A DNA stretch of 64,000 bases from NCBI RefSeq assembly GCF_001613405.1, contig NZ_BDCH01000033.1, forward strand, positions 19,921 through 83,920, written 5' to 3'. Every line of letters starts with the position of its first letter. The stretch's first letter is position 1. The notes under the pieces are model-generated. The model made no database searches. It was not told where the DNA came from and saw nothing but the letters and a program-made list of their open reading frames with translations. Positions 43,967 through 52,521 of the stretch are shown in pieces. The stretch comes from Nocardia crassostreae (GTDB lineage: Bacteria; Actinomycetota; Actinomycetes; Mycobacteriales; Mycobacteriaceae). The translations under genes were made by a program, and so were the position numbers.

Positions 43967-45562
43967 CTAACCGACCGGGATGTCGGTGAGCCCGTCCGCG
44001 GACAGGTCGATCCGGCGGGTGACCCCGATCTCGGCGAGGAATCGCGGGTCGTGGCTGACCACGATCAGCGCCCCCTGTAAGCTCGCCAGCGCCTCGGTGA
44101 GATGGCGCAGGCTCGGCAGATCCAGGTTGTTGGTCGGCTCGTCGAGCAGCAGCAGCTTCGGCGCGGGCTCGGCCAGCAGCAGCATGGCCAGCGCCGCCCG
44201 CAGGCGTTCACCGCCCGACAGCGCCCCGGCGAGGACGTCGGCGTCGCCGCCCCGGAACAGGAAGCGGGCCAGCTGCCCCCGGATCCGTTCGGGTAGTGCG
44301 TGCGGCGCGGTGGCGGCCACATTCTCGAAGACCGACTTGTCCTCGTCGAAGATGTCCAGCCGCTGCGGCAGCATCCGGAAGGGCACCTTCGGCGATTCCG
44401 CGCAGATGCAGTGCAGAAGTGTGGTTTTCCCGGCGCTATTGCGCCCGGTGAGGGCGATGCGCTCCGGACCGTTCACCTTCAGGGTCACCACCGGCCCATT
44501 GGCCAGCACCGCCTCCTCCAGCTTCAGCACATCCTGCCCCGGATACACGCGGGTATCGGGCAGATCGACCCGGATCTCCCGGTCGTCGCGCAATTTCTCC
44601 TGCGCCTGGGTCAGCACATCCTTCGCATCGTCGAGTTTGCCGATGTGGTTGTTGCGCAGTTTGCCCGCCGACACCTGCGCCTGCCGTTTGCGTTCGGACA
44701 TGACGATCTTGGGTTCCCGTTTCTGGTCCCACATCTTCTGCCCGTACCGCAAACGCAGGTCGAGCTTGATCCGCGCCTCGACCAGTTCCCGCGCCTGCTT
44801 CTTGACATCGCTGCGCGCATCCCGCACCGCCGCCCGCGCGGCCTCCTGCTCGGCCTCGATGATCCGCTCGTAGGCGCTGAAATTGCCGCCGAACAACCGG
44901 ATCTCGCCCTGCCGCAGCTCGGCGATGGCATCGACCCGCTCCAGCAACTCGCGGTCGTGACTGACCGTCAGCACGGTTCCGGAGAACTGCCCCACCACGT
45001 CGTAGAGCCGTTCGCGCGCAACCAGATCCAGATTGTTGGTCGGTTCGTCCAGCAGCAGCACATCCGGCTCGCGCAGCAGTTCGGCGACCAGGCCGAGCAG
45101 CACCGTCTCACCGCCGGAGAGGGTATCCAACCGGCGATCCAGCTGCCCGGTATCGCTTGCGACATAATGCAATCCGAGCCGCCCGAGCAGCGCCACCGCG
45201 CGTTCTTCGATATCCCAGGCACTGCCCACGATATCGAAGTCGCCCTCGATGATATCACCGGATTCGTTGCGGTGCAATGCTTTCCGAATATCGGCGATCC
45301 CAAGCACCTCATCGACGCGCTGCCCGGCCGAGAGCCCGAGATCCTGGCGCAGATACCCCAGCCGCCCGGGCACCGTGATCGACCCGCTGAGCGGGCGCAG
45401 CTCGCCGGTGATCAGCCGGAAGAGAGTGGATTTACCAGCGCCATTGGCGCCGACCAGCCCGAGATGACCCGATCTCAGGACAGCGTCGAGCCCCTCGAAC
45501 ACGGGGGTGCCGTCCGGCCACGCGAAGGTGAGATCGGACATGGAAACAACAGGAAATGACAT
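43967..45562 (-). CDS. ABC-F family ATPase (ribosome protection type)
   Basis: 531-aa protein with two ABC domains and no membrane segments. First Walker A GLVGANGAGKSTLFRLITG and signature LSGGETVLLGLVAE, with LLLDEPTNNLDL after it; charged interdomain linker with long helices (about residues 235-310); second Walker A ALTGRNSAGKTTLLHCI (Ser in place of the usual Gly) and LSGGERLRAALAMLLLAEP. ABC-F proteins act on the ribosome, some conferring resistance to macrolides, lincosamides or pleuromutilins. Which applies here cannot be told. Confidence 0.9.
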   Translation of the reverse strand: MSFPVVSMSDLTFAWPDGTPVFEGLDAVLRSGHLGLVGANGAGKSTLFRLITGELRPLSGSITVPGRLGYLRQDLGLSAGQRVDEVLGIADIRKALHRNESGDIIEGDFDIVGSAWDIEERAVALLGRLGLHYVASDTGQLDRRLDTLSGGETVLLGLVAELLREPDVLLLDEPTNNLDLVARERLYDVVGQFSGTVLTVSHDRELLERVDAIAELRQGEIRLFGGNFSAYERIIEAEQEAARAAVRDARSDVKKQARELVEARIKLDLRLRYGQKMWDQKREPKIVMSERKRQAQVSAGKLRNNHIGKLDDAKDVLTQAQEKLRDDREIRVDLPDTRVYPGQDVLKLEEAVLANGPVVTLKVNGPERIALTGRNSAGKTTLLHCICAESPKVPFRMLPQRLDIFDEDKSVFENVAATAPHALPERIRGQLARFLFRGGDADVLAGALSGGERLRAALAMLLLAEPAPKLLLLDEPTNNLDLPSLRHLTEALASLQGALIVVSHDPRFLAEIGVTRRIDLSADGLTDIPVG

Positions 45563-45795
45563 ACGGACTCCTACCGGTAATCGCGAAAAAATGCGGCGCG
45601 CATGATGCGGGCCACTCGGCGGTTACCTCAGGAAATCAACGCATTGTCTCCGATCAACGGGGATGTGAACGACATTCACGGTAGCGAACGCCAACGCGAC
45701 TGTGCAAGTGCGAATCCCGTGTGAAGGCGGTCACCCCGCCCGGGACGGCTCGCCGCCGGGCGCGGCGAGCCGTCTCGGATGGCGGATGTCGAGGG

Positions 45796-46146
45796 TCAGT
45801 CCGGGACCTGCCAGCAGCCCAGGGGCGGGCCCGGCGGGTAGGTCATCGTGTATCCGACGGCCGCGCCGATGGCGGCGCCGATCAAGGCGCCCGGGAGGGC
45901 GCTGCCCGTGCCGCCGATGACGCCGCCGACCAGGGCGCCGATCATGGCGTTGCATTGGCGGGTGATCAATTCCTGCTCGGCGGCATCGACGGGAGTGGTG
46001 CCCGGTGGAGTGGAATTGTCCTGGACGGCGACTCCGGAGGGATCGGTGACGGGGAGTCCATCCGTATCCGCGCCTGCGACGCCCGCCGTGAGACATATGG
46101 CGCCGATGCTGAGCACGGCGGTTGCTGCAAATCGTTTGATTCTCAT
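45796..46146 (-). CDS. Small exported Gly-rich protein
   Basis: 116-aa protein with a signal peptide (FAATAVLSIGAICLTAGVAG, cleavage near AGA-D) and a Gly/Ala-rich hydrophobic segment (GALVGGVIGGTGSALPGALI region) of the glycine-zipper kind, ending in a Pro/Gly/Cys tail. ATG at 46146 with GAGGAG just upstream. Common type in Nocardia and relatives; function unknown. Confidence 0.75.
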   Translation of the reverse strand: MRIKRFAATAVLSIGAICLTAGVAGADTDGLPVTDPSGVAVQDNSTPPGTTPVDAAEQELITRQCNAMIGALVGGVIGGTGSALPGALIGAAIGAAVGYTMTYPPGPPLGCWQVPD

Positions 46147-46328
46147 CGCTCCTCTTTCCGTGCTGGTCGGAGCGGCTGTCGGCACACTGATTTCGGCAGC
46201 CGGATAGCAAATTCATGGTTACCAGAGTCAGTGGTGATTCATCCTGTTTCGAGGATTTCGTAATCACTCGGGTATTGGGTCGTGACCGGCATTCTCCGAT
46301 GAAATGCGCGGCAATGTGCTACGGGCGA

Positions 46329-48302
46329 TTACTGGCCGATTCGGCGGGCTTTCATGCCATTGAGGAGGGGCACCTCGGCGACCTTGGCATTGGGTTCCGC
46401 GTGCAGCATGCGGCCGTTGCCCAGATAGATGCCGACGGTGGCGGGACCGCGGTCGCCGAAATTGCCGAAGACCAGGTCACCGGCCTGCGCTTTGAGCAGC
46501 GGGACCTCCACGCCCTGCTCCCACTGCTGCTCGGCGGTGGTGGGCAGGGTGATGGTGCCGCCGCTGGCGGCGAAGACCGCGGCGGCGGTGAATCCGGCCT
46601 CGTCGAAGCCGCCGCCGGTGGGGCCCTGCGGGCCGCCGCCGCCGAATACGTAGGGGGTGCCGCGCCAGTCGTCGGCGGCCTCCACGACCTGCGGGCCGAG
46701 ATCCTCGGCGGCGTCGGGGATGAAGCGCCCGCCGCTGCCCATACTGCGGAAACCCGCTTCGGCCGCAAGAATTCTCGCGACATAGGGGCGGGTTTCGCTG
46801 AAGTGGGCGGCGTACTGGTTGGGCATGCCGCCGGAGGCCAGCACCGCGCCCTCACCGGCGTTGTAGGCGGCGACGGTGAGTTCGGTGAGATCACCGCTGA
46901 CCTTGCCCTCTTCCAGCCAGCCCTGCACGGTGGCGGCAATGGTGCACATATAGCGGCCCTGGCCGATGATGGCGTCACCGTCGTCCCACACGCTGGCCAC
47001 GCCATTGCCGTCGGCGTCGATCACATAGGGCTGGCCGTCGGGGGCCAGCGATGCCGCCGTACCGGGCAGGAACTGGGCCAGCCCCTGCGCGCCCGCCGGG
47101 GAGGTCAGGCCGCGGCGGAAGCCGGATTCGGCCTGGCCCTGGGCGGCCAGCAACGAGGAGGAGATCTGCGGGCACAGCGATCCGGCGCGGCGGTACCAGA
47201 CCTCGAGCTCGGGCGGCACCTTACCGGACGCGAGATTGCCGCCCGCGGTGCCGAATCCATTGTCGCAGTGGGGCGTACTGGGCACGGGCAGGCTGGACCC
47301 GGGCAGCCAGGCGATCGGATCGACCTGGGAGCCGCCGGTGAGGCGGCCGCCGGGCACGACCTCGAAATGCAGGTGCGGGCAGGAGGATTCGCCGTCGTTG
47401 CCGACATCGGCGATGTGCTGGCCCATGGTCACCACATCGCCGACCTTCACGAAGATCTCCGAGACGTACATGTGCCCGTAGACGGTCGAATAGCGGCGGG
47501 CGCTCTCGTCGAGGGAGTCGATGACCACCCAGTTGCCGAAGCCCGACGCCGCGCCGGAGGCTACCACGAGACCGTCGGAGGCGGCATAGATCGGCGTTCC
47601 CGAGGCGGCCGCCATATCGATGCCCAGATGGTGCCCGCCGCGCGCGCCGAACACATCGGAGATGGTGAAAGTCCCTGCGGCCATAGGGTATTGGCGACGA
47701 CCCAGACCCTCGAGCAGACCCGCCTCGTTGACCGCGGCATTCTGCGCGGCCAGCGAGACGCTCGGCGCGACGGTCGAGGTGGCCACGGCCGCCTTGACGG
47801 TCATCTGCACACGGTCCTGATGATTGCGCGCCGCGTCCCCGCGATCCTCGAGGGGACGCCACTGAATGCCCGCGGCCGCGTCGGGAGTCCAGCTGCGCTG
47901 CTTCCAGATCACGTACTCGATCCCGAACGCGGCGGTGTTCTCCTGCAGGAAGGACACGATCTGCTCGCCCTTGGCCTGATCCTCGCCGACAATGAACTCC
48001 ACCGCGCGACCCGCGCGATGATCGGGATAGTCGTCGTCGGCAATGACCCCGCGCATATCCATCAACCCGAATCGGGCCACCACACAGCGCAGTGCGCGCA
48101 GGGCGCCGTCCTGCAACCCGTCCTCGGCCGGTGATCCGGTGGCGGGGCAATTGGGTTCGGTGCGCGCGGTGGTGGCGGCGGGAATCATCGGCGAACCCGG
48201 CGCGCACACCTCTTCGGTGGCGGGCAGGATGATCACGAGAACCAGCGTGACCAGCGCCAAGGCGGTGCCGAACACCGCGCCCACAATGACCTTGGGCCTC
48301 AC
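46329..48302 (-). CDS. Multidomain murein hydrolase: M23, lytic transglycosylase and NlpC/P60-like domains
   Basis: 657-aa exported or anchored protein. N-terminal membrane segment (about residues 7-27), a domain around residues 65-150 (LRCVVARFGLMDMRGVIADD), an M23 endopeptidase with HHLGIDMAA and CPHLHFEV metal ligands, a lytic transglycosylase with AESGFRRG and GLAQFLPGT, and a C-terminal NlpC/P60-like domain (RGTPYVFGGGGPQGP). In that last domain the usual D-C-S-G reads FDEAGF, so the catalytic Cys is absent. Proteins of this make-up open the wall for actinobacterial conjugation channels; here the gene lies 20 kb away from the secretion operon. GTG start. Confidence 0.85.
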   Translation of the reverse strand: MRPKVIVGAVFGTALALVTLVLVIILPATEEVCAPGSPMIPAATTARTEPNCPATGSPAEDGLQDGALRALRCVVARFGLMDMRGVIADDDYPDHRAGRAVEFIVGEDQAKGEQIVSFLQENTAAFGIEYVIWKQRSWTPDAAAGIQWRPLEDRGDAARNHQDRVQMTVKAAVATSTVAPSVSLAAQNAAVNEAGLLEGLGRRQYPMAAGTFTISDVFGARGGHHLGIDMAAASGTPIYAASDGLVVASGAASGFGNWVVIDSLDESARRYSTVYGHMYVSEIFVKVGDVVTMGQHIADVGNDGESSCPHLHFEVVPGGRLTGGSQVDPIAWLPGSSLPVPSTPHCDNGFGTAGGNLASGKVPPELEVWYRRAGSLCPQISSSLLAAQGQAESGFRRGLTSPAGAQGLAQFLPGTAASLAPDGQPYVIDADGNGVASVWDDGDAIIGQGRYMCTIAATVQGWLEEGKVSGDLTELTVAAYNAGEGAVLASGGMPNQYAAHFSETRPYVARILAAEAGFRSMGSGGRFIPDAAEDLGPQVVEAADDWRGTPYVFGGGGPQGPTGGGFDEAGFTAAAVFAASGGTITLPTTAEQQWEQGVEVPLLKAQAGDLVFGNFGDRGPATVGIYLGNGRMLHAEPNAKVAEVPLLNGMKARRIGQ

Positions 48303-48462
48303 GCCCGAACGCTCCCGGCTGCCGCGGTCATCACCCGGACATCATGCCATGTCTCGCGCCGAGGATGAGGTTGCCCGACACGCGCTTTCACTCCCCCGCG
48401 TGTCGCTCGAACGTGGCCGACGAACGGTTTGAACGCCGCCCGCGAACGGGCATCCTGGGCAT

Positions 48463-48750
48463 ATGCCGTACGTCGCCCGCAATGAGGCAACGGCCGCCCG
48501 CATCATGGGGACGGTCGGAGCCGTGTTCGCCCTGATCGAGGGCGTGTACATACTGCTGTTGTTGTTGGACGCCGATCAATCCAATCGGTTCTTCCAATTC
48601 ATCAAATCGCTGGCCGAACCCCTTGCGCTGTTCTTCCCCGGACTGTTCAAACTCGGCAATCCCGACCTGGACATCATCCTCAATTACGGTCTGGCAGCGA
48701 TCTTCTGGCTCATCGTCACCGGCTTCATCGCCCGGGTCGTCGCACATTAG
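48463..48750 (+). CDS. Small membrane protein, copy 1 of a duplicate pair
   Basis: 95-aa protein with two hydrophobic segments (GTVGAVFALIEGVYILLLLL and IILNYGLAAIFWLIVTGFIA) joined by the conserved loop NRFFQFIKSLAEPLALFFPG. It shares most of its sequence with the gene at 51607-51894, including the start MPY and the loop. YggT-like layout; function unknown. Confidence 0.75.
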   Translation: MPYVARNEATAARIMGTVGAVFALIEGVYILLLLLDADQSNRFFQFIKSLAEPLALFFPGLFKLGNPDLDIILNYGLAAIFWLIVTGFIARVVAH

Positions 48751-48786
48751 CGGGAGGTTTCCGAAGGTATTCCGGCCGTTTCACCC

Positions 48787-49980
48787 TCAGAGGTCGGCGG
48801 CGCGCAGATCGTAGGCGGTGAGCGCGGCGGCGAACAAGGGTGTGTGCTCGGAGCGGCCCGGGTCGTAGCCGGTGAGGGCGGCAATGCGGTTCAGGCGGTA
48901 GTTGAGGGTATTGCGGTGCACCACCAGGGACTCCGCCGCGGCAATGCGATTGTGGTCGTGGGCGAGGAAGGCGCGCAGGGCGTCCATGAGATGCAGGTGA
49001 TCGGCGAGGGGGGCGAGCAGTTCGAGCAGCCAGGCGCGGGCCGGACCGGGGCGGGCGAATTGGTATTGCAGGGCCAGGTCGGCCATGCGGTAGACGCCGG
49101 TGGGGCGGCCGAGCCCCAGGGCCAAGCGGGCGATCTCGCCGGATTCCTCGGCGCGGGACGGAACCTCGGAAACCGATGCGGCGGTGGCCATTCCGGCAAT
49201 GACGCGGACCCCGGCCGCAGCCGCGATACGCGCCACCGCGGCTTCCAGCCGGGCGGGCGGTTCGCCGCTCGGCACCAGGACCCAGCCCCCGGCCCGGTCC
49301 AGCAGGGTCAACGCCTGCGGTGAGAGGGCATCGATCTCGCCGTGAATGACCCGCATGGCCGGGCGCACCCCGTCCGCGGTGGCGGCGGCGTCGGCGGTGC
49401 GCAGGGCGAGCACGTGATAGCCGCCGAGGGTGAGGCCGAATCGTTCGGCCAGCAATTCCACGGGTTTGCCCTGTAGGAGCGCCTGCGCCAGGGTGCGTTT
49501 GGCCTCGCGCTGCTCCCAGTGCAGGTCCTGGCGTTCGCGCAGATACGAACCCGCGACGCCGGGGATGACCGCGCCGAGGTACTCCGGCAGACGCGGGACC
49601 GCGGCGAGCAGCTCCTCCCGCTGCCCCTCCCCCTGGACGGAGGCCGCCAGGAAATTCCAGGCCGCTAGTGCGCCCCGGTGGTACACCGACAGCACGGCGT
49701 CGAGCGGAATGCCTTCGCGCGCACGGCGAACCGCGACGTCGATCATATCGTCGAGATCGCCCGCGCAGGGCTCGCGGCCTTCGGTCAGCAGGCGCAGGAA
49801 CAGGCGCAGATTGTCCTCGGCGCGATGCACCAGATCGTGTTCGACCACATCGCGGGGCAGTTGCTCGTAGTCGGGGACGCTGCGCACGACGGCGGCCATG
49901 ACCTCGCGGGCGACCTCGGGCAGGTGGTCGTTGACGAAGTCGGGGAAGGGTAGCGCCGGGTCCCCCGATGCGGTGCTCAT
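48787..49980 (-). CDS. PucR/CdaR family transcriptional regulator
   Basis: About 397-aa regulator with the C-terminal PucR HTH (AAESLVVHRNTLNYRLNRIA) preceded by a GGDEF-like/RsbRD-type sensory region. ATG at 49980; longer ORF versions are unlikely. It is divergent from the secretory lipase gene with a 193-base spacer, so it may control the lipase (inference). Confidence 0.85.
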   Translation of the reverse strand: MSTASGDPALPFPDFVNDHLPEVAREVMAAVVRSVPDYEQLPRDVVEHDLVHRAEDNLRLFLRLLTEGREPCAGDLDDMIDVAVRRAREGIPLDAVLSVYHRGALAAWNFLAASVQGEGQREELLAAVPRLPEYLGAVIPGVAGSYLRERQDLHWEQREAKRTLAQALLQGKPVELLAERFGLTLGGYHVLALRTADAAATADGVRPAMRVIHGEIDALSPQALTLLDRAGGWVLVPSGEPPARLEAAVARIAAAAGVRVIAGMATAASVSEVPSRAEESGEIARLALGLGRPTGVYRMADLALQYQFARPGPARAWLLELLAPLADHLHLMDALRAFLAHDHNRIAAAESLVVHRNTLNYRLNRIAALTGYDPGRSEHTPLFAAALTAYDLRAADL

Positions 49981-50173
49981 CCCGACATTGTGGCGCTGAA
50001 CCAAAGCACCCGCAGGATATTCGCGCACAACAGGACAGTTCCGGCACAGCCGGGCCGAAATCCTGTCATTCGAACAAATGCCGGACTCCAACCCTGATTC
50101 CGCGCACAGAGACCGCGACCACCCTCGTCTGAGACGGTTGATGCCCACATCGCTGTGCGCAGAAAGAGATTCG

Positions 50174-51565
50174 ATGACATCACGCAGATGGGGACGGCTG
50201 CTCGCGGCCGGTGTCACCATCGGACTGCTGTTCGAGGCGGCTCCGGTGATCGCCGTCGCCGAGCCGAGCAAGGAGGTCGCGATCAAGCCGCCGCCAGCGG
50301 TGACGCTGCCGCCGGAATTCGACGAGTTCTACGCGCCCGAGGCCGGGCTGGTGGCGGCGGCGCAGCCCGGTGAGATCCTGCGGGTGCGGCGGATCATGCC
50401 CGCGTTATTCGGGTTCGTGCATCTCAATGTCGATGCCTGGCAGCTGCTGTACCGGACGACCAATAGTTTCGGCGACGCCATTGCCACGGTCACCACCGTG
50501 CTGGTGCCCAAAGCGCCCCCGCCGGAGGGCGGACGCAAGCTGCTGTCGTATCAGATCGCGGAGGACAGCGCCGCGCAGTACTGCGCGCCGTCGTATGTGA
50601 TCCAGTCCGGTGCAATACCTTTCGACTATGTCAATGCGGCCGAGGTGCTCATCCCCATCGCGGCTGGGGTGGGCGAGGGCTGGACTGTAGCGCTGCCCGA
50701 CTACGAGGGCCCGAAATCCTCCTACGGCACCTCCAAACTCAATGCGCAAACCACCCTCGACGGCATCCGGGCGGTCGAGAATTTCGCGCCCGCCCAGCTG
50801 TCCGGGCCGGAAACACCGACGGCGCTGTGGGGCTACTCCGGCGGCACCGTGCCCTCCTCCTTCGCCGCGGAGATCGCCCAGACCTACGCGCCGGAGCTGA
50901 ATATCGTCGGCGTCGCGGCGGGCGGAATCGCGGCGGCCGACTTCGGGCATGCGTTGCGGCACAACAACAGAGGGCTCTACACCGGCCTGGTCATGGGGGT
51001 GTTCGCGGGCAACGCCAACGAGTACCCCGAAGTGCGGGAGATGCTGCGCAATGGCATCGTGGACCCGGTGAGCCAGCTGCTGCTGGCCTCGAAGAGCCTG
51101 TTGTGCCATCCGATGGGCACCGCGCTCGTCCCGTTCTACGACTATCTCGGCGCGTTCCAGGGCGATCCGCTCCAGCATCCGGCGATTCAGCGCTTTCTGG
51201 CCGAGAACTCGCTCGGGCAGGCCACACCGGATATGCCGGTGTACATCTATCACGCGCAGTTCGACGAGATCCTGCCCAATGCGGGGGTGAACCGCCTCGT
51301 CGACAAGTACTGCGCCGAGGGCGCGCCCAGCGTCACCTATGAGCGGGAACTGGTGGGCGAGCACATTTCCGGCGTCGCCGCGCAACTGCCGGGGGCCATC
51401 AAATTCCTGCGAGATCGGCTCAATGGCGTACCGGCGGTCACGGGGTGTTCGATCAGCAGCCCCACATTCGTGATGGCGGAGCCGCGCTTCTGGCAGACGG
51501 CCTCGGAAGTGCTGCCCACCGCACTGGCCGCGCTCCTGGGCCAGGCCATTGGAACCGGCCGCTGA
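50174..51565 (+). CDS. Secretory lipase (LIP family)
   Basis: 463-aa exported hydrolase. Signal peptide MTSRRWGRLLAAGVTIGLLF continuing to AVA-E, nucleophile elbow LWGYSGGTVPSSFAAEIAQ, acidic residue in YIYHAQFDEILPNAGVNRLV, and His in LVGEHISGVAAQLPGAIKFL. Complete, unlike the interrupted relative at 27713-29059. ATG at 50174 chosen because it starts the signal peptide. Predicted to cleave extracellular acylglycerols (family knowledge). Confidence 0.88.
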   Translation: MTSRRWGRLLAAGVTIGLLFEAAPVIAVAEPSKEVAIKPPPAVTLPPEFDEFYAPEAGLVAAAQPGEILRVRRIMPALFGFVHLNVDAWQLLYRTTNSFGDAIATVTTVLVPKAPPPEGGRKLLSYQIAEDSAAQYCAPSYVIQSGAIPFDYVNAAEVLIPIAAGVGEGWTVALPDYEGPKSSYGTSKLNAQTTLDGIRAVENFAPAQLSGPETPTALWGYSGGTVPSSFAAEIAQTYAPELNIVGVAAGGIAAADFGHALRHNNRGLYTGLVMGVFAGNANEYPEVREMLRNGIVDPVSQLLLASKSLLCHPMGTALVPFYDYLGAFQGDPLQHPAIQRFLAENSLGQATPDMPVYIYHAQFDEILPNAGVNRLVDKYCAEGAPSVTYERELVGEHISGVAAQLPGAIKFLRDRLNGVPAVTGCSISSPTFVMAEPRFWQTASEVLPTALAALLGQAIGTGR

Positions 51566-51606
51566 CCGGGCTGTTTCGATCGGCACACCGCGGGCATCAC
51601 CCGAGC

Positions 51607-51894
51607 ATGCCCTACATGTACCGAACCCGAGAGGGCGCCGGGGCCCGCATTATCGCGGGCGTCGGTGCCCTGTTCGCCCTCATCGAGGCGATCTACATTC
51701 TCATGCTCGTTTTCGAGGCGGACCAGGCGAACCGGTTCTTCCAAGGCATCAAATCCTTGGCCGAACCGCTCGCACTGTTCTTCCCCGGCCTGTTCCACAC
51801 CGGTGACGGCAAACTCGACATTGTCGTGAATTACGGTCTGGCAGCGGTGTTCTGGCTCGTCGTGGCCGGATTCATCGCCCGGATAACGGACTGA
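51607..51894 (+). CDS. Small membrane protein, copy 2 of a duplicate pair
   Basis: 95-aa protein with hydrophobic segments IAGVGALFALIEAIYILMLV and IVVNYGLAAVFWLVVAGFIA and the same loop NRFFQGIKSLAEPLALFFPG as copy 1 at 48463-48750. It lies 41 bases after the lipase stop and may be co-transcribed. Confidence 0.75.
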   Translation: MPYMYRTREGAGARIIAGVGALFALIEAIYILMLVFEADQANRFFQGIKSLAEPLALFFPGLFHTGDGKLDIVVNYGLAAVFWLVVAGFIARITD

Positions 51895-51908
51895 CGGCGA
51901 CCAGCCGT

Positions 51909-52484
51909 CTAGTCCAGCTTGACGATCGATGTCAGCGGGTAGTCGCCCTGCCGGTCCCGGCCGCCGAGGAAGCTCAGCTCCAGTACCACGGCGGCCGCCA
52001 CCACCTCCGCGCCCGCCGCCTTGAACAGCTCCGCCGCGGCGGCCAGGGTGCCGCCGGTGGCGAGCACATCGTCGAGTAGTAGCACCCGGCGGCCCGCGAG
52101 ATCGATGCCGTCGGCCGGGATTTCCAGTGCCGCCGAACCGTATTCGAGGGTGTACTCGCGCGAGATCACCGGCGGCGGCAGCTTGCCCGCCTTGCGCACC
52201 GCGATCACGCCGGTGCCCAGCACCGCCGCCACGCCCGCGCCCAGCAGGAAGCCGCGCGCGTCCACACCGGCCACCAGATCGGCGTCCGGCGCGCACGAGG
52301 CGAAGCAGTCCAGCACGGCGCGGAAGCCGTCGGCATCGGCCAAGACCGGCGTCAGATCGGCGAAACGCACGCCCGGGGTCGGGAAGTCGTCGTGCCAGCG
52401 GGTCAGCCGCGCCACCGCCTCCCCGGCGCGGGCGGCCCGCTCCCCGGCGAATTCCGCGGTCTCTGCCATCTCGTGCTTGCTCAT
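51909..52484 (-). CDS. apt: Adenine phosphoribosyltransferase
   Basis: 191-aa enzyme salvaging adenine to AMP. PTPGVRFADLTPVLADADGF, VAGVDARGFLLGAGVAAVLG and the PRPP-binding motif VLLLDDVLATGGTLAAAAEL are all present. ATG at 52484 has GGAG nine bases upstream. It ends in TAG, which argues against TAG being read as sense in this organism. First member by synteny of the apt-secF-secD-yajC group, though transcribed last. Confidence 0.95.
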   Translation of the reverse strand: MSKHEMAETAEFAGERAARAGEAVARLTRWHDDFPTPGVRFADLTPVLADADGFRAVLDCFASCAPDADLVAGVDARGFLLGAGVAAVLGTGVIAVRKAGKLPPPVISREYTLEYGSAALEIPADGIDLAGRRVLLLDDVLATGGTLAAAAELFKAAGAEVVAAAVVLELSFLGGRDRQGDYPLTSIVKLD

Positions 52485-52521
52485 CTGCACCTGCTCCTCG
52501 TCACCAACGCCACCACGGCAC

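Noticed and set aside
45563..45795. Leader-peptide attenuator before the ABC-F gene
   Set aside because: There is a T6 run on the coding strand near 45586-45591, but I could not find a convincing stem before it or a clear leader ORF.
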